The notes: generated from the sequence alone by a model not told the origin. Shown: positions 34,551-45,441, counted from the first letter of the stretch. The stretch is DNA of 64,000 bases from an uncultured Bacteroidia bacterium (GCA_903897145.1 CAIUAN010000005.1:1-64000); one strand, 5' to 3'. Numbers and translations: made by a program.

Positions 34551-36695
34551 TTATTGGGCTGCTAGGAGGATCTCCATTATTTTCATCCCTGCTGCAGTAA
34601 TCGAAGTTCCAGGTCCAAAAATTGCAACAACACCAGCTTGATATAAAAACTGATAGTCTTGCGCTGGTATTACCCCACCTACAACAACCATAATATCTTC
34701 GCGGCCTAATTGTTTAAGTGCATCAAGCACCTCAGGTACTAGGGTCTTATGACCAGCTGCCAACGAAGAGATCCCCAAGACGTGAACATCGTTTTCAACA
34801 GCTTGCTTAGCAGCCTCAGCCGGCGTTTGGAACAATGGGCCCATATCGACATCAAAACCGATATCCGCATAACCCGTAGCCACCACTTTAGCTCCTCTAT
34901 CGTGCCCGTCTTGCCCCATCTTTGCAATCATAATTCGCGGCTGACGCCCCTCTTTGATGGCAAACTTACGAACCAGCTCCATCGCCATTTCGTAATCTCG
35001 ATCGTCTTTTGTCTCTGATGAATACACGCCTGAAATTGTTCTAATCGTTGCTTTATAACGCCCCGCGATCTTCTCGCAAGCATAAGAAATCTCTCCAAGC
35101 GTAGCACGCTCTTGAGCAGCTAAAATAGCCAATTCTAATAAATTACCATCACCTGTTCTAACACAATCGGTTATAGCATCAAGCGATTTCAAAACTTTAG
35201 ATTCATCACGGTCTGCACGAAGCTTTGATAGCCTATCAAGTTGAGCGATCCGAACGGCCGTATTGTCAATGTCTAAAATATCAATCGGATCCTCTTTCTC
35301 TAATCGATATTTATTCACTCCAATAATCACTTGAGCCCCCGAATCAATCCGACCTTGTGTTCGAGCTGCAGCCTCTTCGATGCGCATTTTAGGAACACCC
35401 GTCTCAATCGCTTTCGACATCCCGCCAAGGCTCTCCACCTCTTCAATCAGCGCCATCCCTTTCTTAACCAACTCATCTGTTAAAGACTCAACATAATACG
35501 AACCAGCCCACGGATCAAGAGATCGGGTGACCTCAGTCTCATATTGAAGAAACAACTGAGTATTACGAGCAATGCGAGCCGAAAAATCGGTAGGTAATGC
35601 AATAGCCTCATCAAGTGCATTGGTATGTAACGACTGGGTATGACCCAACACTGCAGCCATCGCTTCAATGCAGGTGCGACCAATGTTGTTGTAAGGATCT
35701 TGGGCCGTCAATGACCAACCCGAAGTTTGCGAGTGAGCCCGCAGCGCCATAGACTTTGGATTCTTTGGATTAAAAGTCTTCATGAGCTTAGCCCAAATCA
35801 GTCGAGCGGCACGCATCTTAGCAATCTCCATAAAATGATTCATCCCTACACCCCAGAAAAATGAGATCCTAGGAGCAAAAATATCAATGGGCAATCCAGC
35901 CTTTATGCCAGCTCGAACATAATCTAAGCCATCAGCCAAGGTATAGGCCATTTCAATATCCGCAGTTGCTCCAGCCTCTTGCATATGATAACCCGAAATT
36001 GAGATCGAGTTAAACTTAGGCATATGCTTAGAGGTATATTTGAAAATATCGGAGATGATATGCATGGAGAAATCAGGCGGATAGATATACGTATTGCGCA
36101 CCATAAACTCTTTCAAGATATCGTTTTGAATAGTCCCTTCAAGCTCTTCTAATTTAACTCCTTGCTCTAATGCAGCCACAATATAAAACGCCATAATAGG
36201 CAAGACAGCTCCATTCATGGTCATAGAGACCGACATTTGACCCAAAGGAATCTGATCAAATAAAATTTTCATGTCGAGCACAGAATCTATAGCAACGCCA
36301 GCCTTACCCACATCACCAACCACACGAGGATGATCGGAATCGTAACCGCGATGCGTAGCAAGATCAAAGGCTACCGATAGACCTTTTTGCCCTGCGGCAA
36401 GATTTCTTCGATAGAAGGCATTAGACTCCTCTGCAGTAGAAAAACCAGCATACTGACGAATGGTCCAAGGCTTTGAGACAAACATGGTAGCATAGGGTCC
36501 CCGAAGAAATGGCGCAATACCGGCAGCATAATCCAGGTGGGTCATACCATCTAAGTCAGACTTGGTGTATTTTGACTTAACATGAATAAGTTCAGGTGTC
36601 ACCCAATCTTGCGCATTCAACTTACCCAGGTCTAATTCTTTAGACTTAGAGGGCTTGACGGTCTTGAGATCGAATGCTCTAAAATCAGGCTTCAT
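34551..36695 (-). CDS. mutB: Methylmalonyl-CoA mutase large (B12-binding) subunit
   Basis: A 714-residue adenosylcobalamin enzyme that interconverts succinyl-CoA and (R)-methylmalonyl-CoA. The N-terminal TIM barrel shows [58 protein letters not shown] and RTQTE-like [21 protein letters not shown]. The C-terminal B12 domain has the DxHxxG site in [15 protein letters not shown] (Asp596, His598, Gly601), with [15 protein letters not shown] and [11 protein letters not shown]. It overlaps the small subunit gene by 11 bases. It serves propionate metabolism, either as the route to propionate or in its assimilation. MeaB and the epimerase are not in the window. Confidence 0.97.
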   Translation of the reverse strand: MKPDFRAFDLKTVKPSKSKELDLGKLNAQDWVTPELIHVKSKYTKSDLDGMTHLDYAAGIAPFLRGPYATMFVSKPWTIRQYAGFSTAEESNAFYRRNLAAGQKGLSVAFDLATHRGYDSDHPRVVGDVGKAGVAIDSVLDMKILFDQIPLGQMSVSMTMNGAVLPIMAFYIVAALEQGVKLEELEGTIQNDILKEFMVRNTYIYPPDFSMHIISDIFKYTSKHMPKFNSISISGYHMQEAGATADIEMAYTLADGLDYVRAGIKAGLPIDIFAPRISFFWGVGMNHFMEIAKMRAARLIWAKLMKTFNPKNPKSMALRAHSQTSGWSLTAQDPYNNIGRTCIEAMAAVLGHTQSLHTNALDEAIALPTDFSARIARNTQLFLQYETEVTRSLDPWAGSYYVESLTDELVKKGMALIEEVESLGGMSKAIETGVPKMRIEEAAARTQGRIDSGAQVIIGVNKYRLEKEDPIDILDIDNTAVRIAQLDRLSKLRADRDESKVLKSLDAITDCVRTGDGNLLELAILAAQERATLGEISYACEKIAGRYKATIRTISGVYSSETKDDRDYEMAMELVRKFAIKEGRQPRIMIAKMGQDGHDRGAKVVATGYADIGFDVDMGPLFQTPAEAAKQAVENDVHVLGISSLAAGHKTLVPEVLDALKQLGREDIMVVVGGVIPAQDYQFLYQAGVVAIFGPGTSITAAGMKIMEILLAAQ

Positions 36696-38601
36696 GATCG
36701 ATCTTATTAATGCCTAGTTTTCGGTTAAACTTAGCCAAGGTTGAGCCTAAATTACTTTTCTTATTTATAAATTGCTTTATGCCCATCTGCTTCAATTTCT
36801 CAGCACAATCAGGAGCACCTGCCACCACAAAAATTGATTTATTTTTAAGAATGGAATAAGCAACTGGTGCCATCTCCTCATATTCAGAATCAGAACTACA
36901 AAGAACTACGACGGATGGCTGAGCCTCTAGAGCAGCAGTCAAACCGACGTCAAGCGAGCTGAATAGATCGCTATGGATAATCTCATAACCAACCACTCCA
37001 AAAAACTCAGCTGAAAATTGCGCCCTGGCAGCACTCAAAATAGGATCACCAACAGCCAATAGAAACACAGCGGGCCTTTTATTTGAGATCGAGAAGCGAT
37101 CTGTGGCGTAGCGCATTGATTCCAAAGACTGAGACCTGCGTTTCGGCTTAATCGTTTCATTCTCGGGCTCCCGATCAGACAACCCAAACGCTTCCGAAGT
37201 TTGATCTATAAATTCAAATGACAAGTGATCTAACGGATCAGGGAATTTATTAATTCCCAAAACCTTATCTAATCGAGAACTAACAGAATCCAAACGTTTG
37301 GAACTTATCTCCCTAAGCTGTTCTTGGATAAAGCCATTTTTTAGAGCTGCCAGATATCCATCAAGATCTTGAATCTTGAGAAACAAATCCCATGCTTTCT
37401 CAACAATCTCATTTGTCAAGGTTTCAATATAGTATGACCCAGCAGCCGGATCAGCTACTTTATCAAAATGAGCTTCATACTGAAGCAGAAGTTGTTGATT
37501 TCTTGCTATTCGCTCAGTAAATTCATCAGGAGTCGAGGACGAGATTCGAAATGGAAGAATGGTCAATGAGTCCGCACCACCTAAAATGGCAGACATAGCT
37601 TCTGTCTGGGTCCTAAGAATATTTATGTGCGGATCATATAGTGTTTTATTCCAAAGGGCCGTTTCAGAATGAATAAAAATCTCAGAAAGCCGAACAATCG
37701 AATCGGAATCGATCTTAAGAGATTCACCATAAGCAGACATAAGCCTAGCCCATAATAGTCTAACGCTTCGATGCTTTGCTAGCTCCATAAAGTAGTTCCC
37801 TGCAATCCCAAGATTGAACCGAATTCGAGGAGATAAATCGGCAAAAGAAACTCCTAAGTCTGTTAATTTATCAAAATATTCAGCTCCGATAGCTAATGAA
37901 AAAGCCAACTCCTGGACCGCCGAAGCCCCAGCATTGGTGAAATTGCATCCATTAACTGCAATGCTATGAATCGTTGGAAAATCAGTTAGCACTTCTGAAA
38001 GAAGTTTAACTTGCAATAAATCGGCACTCTCATTTATAATAAACTTCCCCTTCCGGGCATAAAAGCCAAGAGGATCAAGTGCTATAGACCCTTTAAACTT
38101 TTGCTTGTCAATTTTCTGAGAAGATAAGAATAAGACCAGATCCTGAGCAAAAACCAAGTGATCTCCGTCTAGAAGAAAATTAATCTCAATTGATTCAAGG
38201 TCTATTTTGCATAATAAATCGGAGATCGATTGATCGTTCCGAATAAAGTTTTGACTAAACTTAAATCCTATTGAAGTCACTCCTTTTGAAATCAGATCAA
38301 TCGCTTTTTTATTGGCAATGCTGACATTTTCAACTTGGATATCCTGACGGATCAGCCAAGAGTTACCGGCAGCCAGATTGTTGCTTGCAGCTGAACCATG
38401 TGGAATTTTAGTAGTCAAACCCTCCAATCCAATTAAATCCTCCTTGCGATAATAGGGTTTTATTTGGATTCCATCATCGGTCTTCCAGATTAATTTCTTT
38501 TCATAATCTGCACCTTTAAGATCGGCACGAATTTGAGCCTCCCATGCCTCTGTTGAGACCGGTAAAAACTCAGAAAACAGATTTATATCTTTCTCATTCA
38601 T
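36685..38601 (-). CDS. mutA: Methylmalonyl-CoA mutase small subunit
   Basis: A 638-residue paralogue of MutB that forms the non-catalytic alpha/beta partner. The barrel part keeps [37 protein letters not shown] and [20 protein letters not shown], and ends with [26 protein letters not shown]. The C-terminal flavodoxin-like domain has lost the DxHxxG motif (the matching segment reads [20 protein letters not shown]), so it should not bind cobalamin. This loss is normal for small subunits. It is the first gene of mutAB and has a -7 box 31 bases upstream. Confidence 0.95.
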   Translation of the reverse strand: MNEKDINLFSEFLPVSTEAWEAQIRADLKGADYEKKLIWKTDDGIQIKPYYRKEDLIGLEGLTTKIPHGSAASNNLAAGNSWLIRQDIQVENVSIANKKAIDLISKGVTSIGFKFSQNFIRNDQSISDLLCKIDLESIEINFLLDGDHLVFAQDLVLFLSSQKIDKQKFKGSIALDPLGFYARKGKFIINESADLLQVKLLSEVLTDFPTIHSIAVNGCNFTNAGASAVQELAFSLAIGAEYFDKLTDLGVSFADLSPRIRFNLGIAGNYFMELAKHRSVRLLWARLMSAYGESLKIDSDSIVRLSEIFIHSETALWNKTLYDPHINILRTQTEAMSAILGGADSLTILPFRISSSTPDEFTERIARNQQLLLQYEAHFDKVADPAAGSYYIETLTNEIVEKAWDLFLKIQDLDGYLAALKNGFIQEQLREISSKRLDSVSSRLDKVLGINKFPDPLDHLSFEFIDQTSEAFGLSDREPENETIKPKRRSQSLESMRYATDRFSISNKRPAVFLLAVGDPILSAARAQFSAEFFGVVGYEIIHSDLFSSLDVGLTAALEAQPSVVVLCSSDSEYEEMAPVAYSILKNKSIFVVAGAPDCAEKLKQMGIKQFINKKSNLGSTLAKFNRKLGINKIDHEA

Positions 38602-38632
38602 ACCAAAATAACGACCCTTTAAAATGGAACTA

Positions 38633-38640
38633 CAAAGGTA
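38633..38640 (-). promoter_or_regulatory. -7 element TACCTTTG for mutAB
   Basis: Read on the minus strand, TACCTTTG is a full match to TAnnTTTG, 31 bases before the mutA ATG. I see no TTG at the normal -33 spacing. Confidence 0.45.
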
Positions 38641-38731
38641 AAAGTTTAAATCTTAAACGCGAATTAAAATTGATCTATTTTCCTTGAAAATTTGTGAAAA
38701 GTCTATGGGAAAATAGCTATAAATTTAAACC

Positions 38732-40060
38732 TTACACGATTCTGCCTTGCCAATTTCCCTTTCTAAGGTACCAAATCGAAAGCAAACCGGTTAGCAGACT
38801 ATAAATAAATTCGGAAGTCCAGACAATCTCTATCTTTTGATGAAGATGAACGGCAATATACCAAGCAAAAAATAGATACACCACCAATGTCAGGGCTTCG
38901 ATTCCTAAGGCAAAATGAGTGTTTGCAGTTCCTAAAACACCATTGAAAATGATGCTCATGCAAGCGAATAAAAACAGGGCTGCAAGGATAATATAAAATG
39001 AAGGCATCGTAGCCTCCACAAGTGATAGGTCGTTCGTGAAAATTTCAACAATATCTCTCGAGAACGTAAAAGCAAAGGCCAGTGTTATGGCCATGGCAGA
39101 AAGACTAAACTTAACCACCTTCACAATGATGGGGAATACCAGATGAGGTTTCTGTTCTCCAAGAGCCTTGCTCACAAGTGTGCTTACCACAGAGCATAGG
39201 GCCCATCCTGGAATCATGAAAAGCAGGTAAACACTTCGAATAATATTAGAAACTGCCAAAGAGCGCTCCCCCATTTTCTCAATAAACATAAAAAAGACAA
39301 ACCAACTGCCTAGCGAGAGAACATATTGAAGCATCACAAATCCTGATATAGAGAGCGTATTTTTAATTATGGCTAAATCGGGTTTAACCCATTGAAATAA
39401 AGCATAGCTTTTGAGTCGAGCATTTCGACGAGTAATCAGAATAAAGAATAGTAGTGCACATATTTCGGAGATCACCGAAGCAATTGCAGCTCCTTCTATA
39501 CCTAATTTCGGGAATCCCCAATGACCAAAAACTAATAGATAAGCTAGGATAATATTGACGCCAGCCATAATGCCGGCACTGATGCTTAGATATTTTGTAA
39601 ATGCTATTCCAGTATAAAAAGACCTGAAAAGCAAAGATGCCGAAGCGAAGAACAAACCTAGAACACGATAAGCTAGAAAAGTTGTACTTGCAGCAAAGAC
39701 AGCTCCAGAGGCGACAAAAGGTTTTAATAGAGCAGGAATAAAGAAAATAACTGCTATCGTTATTAATAAAGAAGTTAAGCCTAAGAAATAAAAGCTATTG
39801 TCAAAAACACGGCCAATAGCCAAAGAATTTTTCTCTCCATTGCGGCGTGAGATAAGTATCTGCACTCCAGTTGAGAATCCAAATCCAACCATAAATAGGG
39901 TAGTATACAAGAGTCCACCGATAGCGGAAGCACCAAGCTCAACCTCTCCCACTCGACCTAAAAATGCGGTATCCGTAATATTTACTATACCCTGGGCCAA
40001 TAGACTGATCATAATTGGCCAGGCAATTTCCCAGATATTACGTGATGAAGGGACGGTCAT
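38732..40060 (-). CDS. MATE family efflux transporter
   Basis: A 442-residue inner-membrane protein with about 12 helices in two related halves, matching the MATE family: IWEIAWPIMISLLAQGIVNITDTAFLGRVGEVELGASAIGGLLYTTLFMVGFGFSTG at the N-terminus and the second-half equivalent near residue 235 (ISGFVMLQYVLSLGSWFVFFMFIEKMGERSLAVSN). MATE proteins export cationic drugs or metabolites using Na+ or H+ gradients. The cargo is not evident. It is a single gene, 171 bases upstream of mutA's start and below acs. Confidence 0.92.
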   Translation of the reverse strand: MTVPSSRNIWEIAWPIMISLLAQGIVNITDTAFLGRVGEVELGASAIGGLLYTTLFMVGFGFSTGVQILISRRNGEKNSLAIGRVFDNSFYFLGLTSLLITIAVIFFIPALLKPFVASGAVFAASTTFLAYRVLGLFFASASLLFRSFYTGIAFTKYLSISAGIMAGVNIILAYLLVFGHWGFPKLGIEGAAIASVISEICALLFFILITRRNARLKSYALFQWVKPDLAIIKNTLSISGFVMLQYVLSLGSWFVFFMFIEKMGERSLAVSNIIRSVYLLFMIPGWALCSVVSTLVSKALGEQKPHLVFPIIVKVVKFSLSAMAITLAFAFTFSRDIVEIFTNDLSLVEATMPSFYIILAALFLFACMSIIFNGVLGTANTHFALGIEALTLVVYLFFAWYIAVHLHQKIEIVWTSEFIYSLLTGLLSIWYLRKGNWQGRIV

Positions 40061-40108
40061 GGTTTACGCGAAATAATGATTTAGAAGCATTAAGGTTGTA
40101 AAAGTAAC

Positions 40109-40158
40109 AATTTAGGCTACGAACTCAAGGATTAAACCTATAGTCCGTAGCCTAAATT
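40109..40158 (-). terminator. Hairpin terminator of acs
   Basis: The inverted repeat aatttaggctacg ... cgtagcctaaatt has an 11- to 13-bp perfect stem and a 24-base loop that itself can fold. The T run on the minus side (TTGTTACTTTT) is imperfect. It lies just after the acs stop codon. Confidence 0.7.
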
Positions 40159-40181
40159 TTAAGACTAACAAAAAGTCAGAT

Positions 40182-42077
40182 CTACTCTTCGAGTGTGCTC
40201 AAGTCACCTTCTGGCAATCCTAAGGCTCTAGCTTTCAAGACTCTTCTCATGATTTTACCACTTCGAGTCTTTGGCAATAACTCCGCAAAAGTTACCTCTT
40301 CAGGTCTTGCAATTGGTCCTAAATGTTCAACCATATGTTGAATCATCTGATGCTCTAGCTCTTTACTAGCAGTGTAACCCATTCGAAGAACGACAACAAT
40401 ATGAATACAGTTTCCCTTTAATTCATGAGGCAGAGCAATCGCTGCAGCTTCAGCAACGGCAGGATGGCTAGCAATTACGCTCTCAATCTCGGCAGTACCC
40501 AAACGATAACCACTCACTTTGATGACATCATCGGTACGGCCAATGATTCGGAAATATCCATCTTTATCAATTTTCGCAGAATCACCAGCAAGGTACCATC
40601 CTTGTTTTTCGTATTTTTTCCAGTACGTTTCAACATAACGTTGTGGATCACGATAAATACCGGCAGTCATTCCTGGCCAAGGGGTTTTTATCACCAGTGT
40701 ACCTTCTTCACCCACTTTAACTTTCTCTCCCCCGTCGTCGACAACATCGATTACGGTGCCAAAGAATGGCTTCGTAGCAGAACCAGGTTTCAATGGCGTT
40801 ATTGGTAGAGGTGTAATCATAAACCCACCTGTTTCAGTCTGCCACCAGGTATCAATGATCGGACATTTCTCACGACCGACAACCTTGTGATACCACTTCC
40901 ATGCTTCAGGGCTAATAGGCTCACCAACCGATCCAAGCAAACGAAGTGAGCTAATATCGTTTCTATTCGGCCAAGAGTCACCAAAACGCATTAAACTACG
41001 GATTGCTGTTGGGGAGGTATATAAAATATTGATGCCGTATTTCTCAACAATCTTCCACCATCTATCTGGATAAGGGTAGTTAGGAGCCCCTTCATAAAGC
41101 ATGATGGTAGCACCATTGAGTAATGGACCATAAACGATATAGCTATGACCAGTAATCCATCCTGGATCGGCGGCGCACCAATAGCGATCTTCTGGTTTAA
41201 TATCAAACACCATCCGGTGAGTGGTCGAAGCATAAACGCTATAACCACCATGGGTATGGACTAAAGCTTTTGGTTTACCGGTTGAACCGGAGGTGTACAA
41301 TAAGAATAGATTCTCCGACGAATCCATCTGTTCGGTTTCACATTTATGCGAAGCAATTGGCAAGGCTAACAACTCATGCAACCAATAATCTCTGCCATTC
41401 TCCATATACACATCAACACCAGTTCTTTTAACGGTGATACAAATCTCCATGGTTGGAGAGAGCTCCATTGCTTTATTCACAACGCTCTTCATCTCCACAA
41501 TTTTACCCCGACGATAGCCACCATCAGCAGTAATCACAATTCGGCTATTGGCATCATTAATACGGTCGGCTAAAGCTTCGTGACTAAATCCGCCATAAAC
41601 CACACTATGCACGGCTCCAATCTTAGCACAAGCTAACATGGCTATAATTTGTTCCGGAATCTGAGGCATATAAATGGTGATTACCTCACCACGATGAGCA
41701 CCCATACTTTTCAAAACATTGGCAAATTGGCACACCTCACGATTCAGTGCTTGATAGGAGAAAGTTCTCACATCTCCCGGCTCACCTTCCCAAATAATTG
41801 CCAGTTTATTACGATTAGCATTATCAAGATGACGATCAATAGCATTCAGAATAACATTTGTTTTGCCGCCTTTATACCAACTATAAAAAGGAGGATTCTT
41901 TTTATCCAAAACCTCATCCCATTTCTTATACCAAGAAAGTTGCTCTGCCTGCTCTGCCCAAAACTTCTCAGGGTCAGCGATAGAGCTAGCATAAAGCTGA
42001 TCGTATTCTTTAATGTTTGCCTGATCAATTACGGCTTGGGAAGGATAATATACCTTCTCATCGTTTGCATTTTCCAT
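40182..42077 (-). CDS. acs: Acetyl-CoA synthetase (AMP-forming)
   Basis: A 631-residue enzyme that makes acetyl-CoA from acetate, ATP and CoA. Motifs: LLYTSGSTGKPKALVHTHGGY (A3, phosphate loop), DTWWQTETGGFMITPLP (A5), YLAGDSAKIDKDGYFRIIGRTDDVIKVSGYRLGTAEIE (A7-A8) and LPKTRSGKIMRRVLKA with the catalytic Lys that is the usual acetylation target. It works in the cytoplasm. The track begins at a GTG; the next codon is ATG at 42077, which I use. Both flanks carry hairpin terminators, so it is transcribed alone. Confidence 0.97.
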   Translation of the reverse strand: MENANDEKVYYPSQAVIDQANIKEYDQLYASSIADPEKFWAEQAEQLSWYKKWDEVLDKKNPPFYSWYKGGKTNVILNAIDRHLDNANRNKLAIIWEGEPGDVRTFSYQALNREVCQFANVLKSMGAHRGEVITIYMPQIPEQIIAMLACAKIGAVHSVVYGGFSHEALADRINDANSRIVITADGGYRRGKIVEMKSVVNKAMELSPTMEICITVKRTGVDVYMENGRDYWLHELLALPIASHKCETEQMDSSENLFLLYTSGSTGKPKALVHTHGGYSVYASTTHRMVFDIKPEDRYWCAADPGWITGHSYIVYGPLLNGATIMLYEGAPNYPYPDRWWKIVEKYGINILYTSPTAIRSLMRFGDSWPNRNDISSLRLLGSVGEPISPEAWKWYHKVVGREKCPIIDTWWQTETGGFMITPLPITPLKPGSATKPFFGTVIDVVDDGGEKVKVGEEGTLVIKTPWPGMTAGIYRDPQRYVETYWKKYEKQGWYLAGDSAKIDKDGYFRIIGRTDDVIKVSGYRLGTAEIESVIASHPAVAEAAAIALPHELKGNCIHIVVVLRMGYTASKELEHQMIQHMVEHLGPIARPEEVTFAELLPKTRSGKIMRRVLKARALGLPEGDLSTLEE

Positions 42078-42210
42078 CACGGATTATTTAGTTGTTAGAA
42101 CAAGAATTATTTTCTAAAAGTTTAGCTCACAAAAATGAACAATAAAATTGAAATTTCGATGTCGAAAGTCTACGATATGCAACAGATTAGCATTTTTTTG
42201 TTTCCTAGAT

Positions 42211-42250
42211 TAAAAAACATTAGGCTTAAAGATACCTCTTTAAGCCTAAT
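42211..42250 (-). terminator. Rho-independent terminator of prfB
   Basis: A 12-bp perfect stem attaggcttaaa / tttaagcctaat with an 8-base loop; on the minus strand it is followed by GTTTTTTAATC. It lies between the prfB stop and the acs start. Confidence 0.88.
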
Positions 42251-42272
42251 AAAAAGGCAATATAAAATTTAA

Positions 42273-43368
42273 CTATTTTTCCTCTTCAGAAAACTCCATT
42301 AAAAAAGCTTTGATAAATCCATCCAGATCACCATCCATAACCGCCTGCACATTGGAAGATTCGAAGCCTGTCCGAACATCTTTAACCAGTTTATAAGGCT
42401 GCATGGTATAGGATCGGATTTGTGATCCCCACTCTATTTTTTTCTTTGTCGCTTCAAGCTTATTTGTCTCATCCAAACGTCGCTGAAGCTCCATTGCATA
42501 CAATTGCGACTTCAGCAATCGGATGGCATTTTCTTTATTTTGAAGTTGCGAACGAGACTCTGTATTCTCAATGATAATTCCTGAAGGAGCATGTTTTAAT
42601 CGAACTCCAGTCTCCACTTTATTCACATTCTGACCTCCTGCCCCACCGGAGCGAAAGGTATCCCAAGAGATATCACCAGGATTCACGTCGATAACTATGG
42701 TATCATCCACAAGTGGAGAGACAAAAACAGAAGTAAACGAGGTTTGTCTTTTGCCTTGAGCATTAAAAGGAGAGATTCGAACTAAACGATGTACGCCATT
42801 TTCGCTCTTCAGATAACCGTAAGCAAACTCCCCATCAATCTCTATGGTAACGCTCTTTACCCCAACATCTTCACCAGGGACAAAACTTGCTTCTCGAACT
42901 TTATAGTTGTGTTTTTCGGCCCAGCGCAGATACATCCGCATCAGCATATCGGCCCAATCGTTTGATTCTGTTCCTCCAGCACCTGCATTAATCTTTAAGA
43001 CTGCTCCTAACCGATCTTCCTCTCGACGCAACATATTCTTGGTCTCGAGATCTTCGACTAATCCGCGAGTCAACAGAAATTGTTCCTCCAACTCTGATTC
43101 CGTAATGTCGCCAGCCTCCCGAAATTCAAATATAACCTGTAAGTCTTCAATAGACTGAGCAACGTTCTTAAACCCTTCAGTCCATTGTTTAATAGAACGA
43201 ATGACCATCATCTGACGCTCCGCATCTTTAGGGACATCCCAGAAAGTTGGATCTTGAGTTTTAAGCTCTTCCTCTTGTAATCGAATTAATTTGGTGTCGA
43301 CGTCAAAGATACCTCCTCAGCGCATCCCGGCGCTCAACAAGCTCTTTAAGCTGTTCCTTTAGGATCAT
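42273..43368 (-). CDS. prfB: Peptide chain release factor 2, with programmed +1 frameshift
   Basis: The full gene starts at the ATG at 43368: MILKEQLKELVERRDALRRYL then TGA at 43305-43303. A +1 shift at CTT-TGA leads into DVDTKLIRLQEEELKTQDPTFWDVPKDAERQMM, continuous with the 312-residue ORF in the track. The joined product is 364 residues, the normal RF2 length. The GGQ catalytic loop is in SGGAGGQNVNKVETGVRLKH. The stop-recognition SPF motif is present in RISPFNAQGKRQTSF. RF2 releases peptides at UGA and UAA. The shift is the classical autoregulation: low RF2 means slow reading of UGA and more shifting. It is 79 bases after recX and has its own terminator. Confidence 0.97.
43303..43317 (-). 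promoter_or_regulatory. RF2 programmed frameshift site
   Basis: Read on the minus strand, AGGAGG-TAT-CTT-TGA-C: an internal Shine-Dalgarno-like AGGAGG three bases before the slippery CTT and the zero-frame UGA followed by C. This matches the known prfB site (AGGGGGTATCTTTGAC), with a change in the SD part that makes it an even better anti-SD match. Confidence 0.95.
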
Positions 43369-43447
43369 TGTAGTATATTTTAATGAGGGTGTAAAGTTAA
43401 AAATAATGAGGGAATGTGCTAATGGGCAAATCTACATGAGGCAAATC

Positions 43448-43933
43448 CTACCTTTCGAAGGTGTCATTTCCGATCAATTGACCTGCAATGCGGAATGAAA
43501 GCTCAGCTTCAAAACCATGACTCTGCGCGAACACTGCAAGTTTAGCTTTGCGCTCGTAATTTGAAGTTCCTTTCACTGACTTTACTTTAGCCTTGAGTAA
43601 TTCGTGAAGAATCTGCGCATAATTATCGGCATTTATTTCACTTATGGCGGACTTAATCAACACCTCAGAGATCTGTTTCTGCCGCAGCATATAAGACAAC
43701 TTAATCTTTCCCCATTTATTAAACCGGAGTTTATCATTGACATAAAACCGAACATACCGCTCATTATTTAAGAACTTCTCCTTGATGAGATATTTTATTG
43801 CCGTAGAAATTTCAACTTCAGAAAGCTCCCAAAGTCGTAGTTTCGCCACAATATCAAACTCACAGCGCTCCGACTGGCTGCACATAGCCATTGCCTTTGT
43901 TAAAGCTTGCCGATAGCTAACACTACCCTCCAT
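43448..43933 (-). CDS. recX: Regulatory protein RecX
   Basis: A 161-residue helical protein of the RecX family: three-helix repeats such as ALTKAMAMCSQSERCEFDIVAKLRLWELSEVEISTAIKYLIKEKFLNNERYVRFYVNDKLRFNKWGKIKLSYMLRQKQIS, with the conserved LNNERYVRFYVNDKLRFNKWG core. RecX binds RecA filaments and limits recombination. recA is not adjacent. It begins 32 bases after crtI in the same direction, so it may be transcribed from the carotenoid operon. Confidence 0.88.
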   Translation of the reverse strand: MEGSVSYRQALTKAMAMCSQSERCEFDIVAKLRLWELSEVEISTAIKYLIKEKFLNNERYVRFYVNDKLRFNKWGKIKLSYMLRQKQISEVLIKSAISEINADNYAQILHELLKAKVKSVKGTSNYERKAKLAVFAQSHGFEAELSFRIAGQLIGNDTFER

Positions 43934-43965
43934 TTGCTAAAACTTATGCGTTAAGAATTCTCAGG

Positions 43966-45441
43966 CTAGTTCTTTAATTTCTCAATCCGTTTAACCACTA
44001 ATTTTGAACTAATCATGGTAATTGGCAATCCGGTACCAGGCACTGTTGAGGCGCCGACATAGAAAACATTTTTAAATTTCTCGTCAAAGTTCTTAGGTCG
44101 GAAGGCCCCAATCTGAAACATTTTGTGGGATAATCCCAAACCGCTACCGCGATGCAAATTAAACTTGCTTTCCCAATCTATTGGAGAGTAGCTAGTTTTA
44201 GAGATGATCTCGGGAACAATATCCTGTCCAATTCGAGCCGAGAAATCAGCTATGATGCTATTCACAATAGCCTCTTTATCATCCCAATCTTTCTTGAATC
44301 TCAGATCGGGTACTGGACAAACGAAAAACAGAGTCTCACAGCCTTCAGGTGCACAATCAGCATTATTACGCGATAAAACATTGACATAATAATAGGGTTT
44401 TTCGAGTGTTCCTGACATCTGAAAGATTTTATTGGCATAATCTTTAAAATTATCACCAAGGTAATAGTTATGATGCTCTATTTGTGGAAGCTTGCACTTC
44501 AATCCAAGATAGATCGTCAATGGTCCCATGGTCCATTCCATCTTATCTAATTTAGCCTCAGAGAACTTGGCTCTTTTAAATATCTTACCTCTAAACGAGG
44601 CAGCATCGCTATTCACCACGATGATATCGCGCTGCCAATTCTTTCCATTTTGATCAACTAAGGCTTCTAATTTCTTACCACTTGCAAGGTAATCGACGAT
44701 TTCAGTATTGTAAGTGATCTTAACGTTTTCGTTCTGAAGCTCCCCAACAATACCCTCAACAATCTTATACATACCACCCTCAACATTATAATATCCATCA
44801 TGTTGGAATTCGGTATAGGATAGTAACGTATAGACAGCTGGAGTATCAAAAGGTGTCCGACCTAAGAAAAATGCCACGAGTGAGATGATTTCACGAGCGT
44901 CATCTGACGAGAAATAGCGACAAACTTGCTGCCAAAAGTTACGAAACAAGATCGGTAAATGTTTCGGATTTACCTTCATTAAGGTTATTAAATAGGAAAA
45001 TACAGAGTTATAATTGTCCTTGATAACGATATCTACCGTATCATCGAACAGTGATTTCCCGTTTTTAAGGTATTTATGCATTTTGACCTCAAAGTCAGGC
45101 TCGACATCTTTAAATTGTTCAGCTAACTTGTGAATGTCTTTGTAAAGTCGATAAGTCTTTGGGCTACGACTGAAGTTTACCGTATAAAGCGGATCAAGTT
45201 CAACATGTTTAAAAGGCAGTTCTATGTTGCAATCTTTTGCGAACTCCTTAAATTCATAGGACATGCTAAAAAAGCTCGGGCCGATATCGAAGGTAAAGCC
45301 ATCCTTTTTCAATTGATTAAGTCGACCTCCAGCCTGACTATTCTTTTCAATAATCTCGACATCATACCCTTTTTTAGCCAATCTTAGTGCGGTAGCAAGA
45401 CCTCCAAGTCCGGCGCCGACAATCAGTACACTTTTTCCCAT
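43966..45441 (-). CDS. crtI: Phytoene desaturase CrtI
   Basis: A 491-residue FAD-dependent enzyme that desaturates phytoene, most likely to lycopene. The N-terminal dinucleotide fold VLIVGAGLGGLATALRLAKKGYDVEIIEKNSQAGGRLNQLKKDGFTFDIGPSFFSM covers about residues 4-60, and the C-terminal CrtI-type signature is NVFYVGASTVPGTGLPITMISSKLV. It is associated with the inner membrane. It is the seventh gene in the carotenoid operon, two bases after the TPR gene. There is no second desaturase-like gene (CrtD) in the window, so 3',4'-desaturation is not accounted for here. Confidence 0.95.
   Translation of the reverse strand: MGKSVLIVGAGLGGLATALRLAKKGYDVEIIEKNSQAGGRLNQLKKDGFTFDIGPSFFSMSYEFKEFAKDCNIELPFKHVELDPLYTVNFSRSPKTYRLYKDIHKLAEQFKDVEPDFEVKMHKYLKNGKSLFDDTVDIVIKDNYNSVFSYLITLMKVNPKHLPILFRNFWQQVCRYFSSDDAREIISLVAFFLGRTPFDTPAVYTLLSYTEFQHDGYYNVEGGMYKIVEGIVGELQNENVKITYNTEIVDYLASGKKLEALVDQNGKNWQRDIIVVNSDAASFRGKIFKRAKFSEAKLDKMEWTMGPLTIYLGLKCKLPQIEHHNYYLGDNFKDYANKIFQMSGTLEKPYYYVNVLSRNNADCAPEGCETLFFVCPVPDLRFKKDWDDKEAIVNSIIADFSARIGQDIVPEIISKTSYSPIDWESKFNLHRGSGLGLSHKMFQIGAFRPKNFDEKFKNVFYVGASTVPGTGLPITMISSKLVVKRIEKLKN

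Noticed and set aside
40425-40808. 127-residue plus-strand ORF
   Set aside because: Antisense shadow of acs; no start signal or family resemblance.
41649-42098. 149-residue plus-strand ORF
   Set aside because: It is an antisense shadow of acetyl-CoA synthetase with a composition (many Ile, Thr, Asn, His) typical of reverse reading of a coding region.
40109-42250. The two hairpins on either side of acs, both containing TTAGGCT, as a repeat family
   Set aside because: The shared word is only 7 bases and the rest of the stems differ. They are better explained as separate terminators of acs and prfB.
42273-43211. Release factor 2 as a 312-residue gene starting at 43211
   Set aside because: The upstream frame with the classical AGGAGG-TAT-CTT-TGA site gives a 364-residue protein of normal RF2 length, so the internal Met is not the start.
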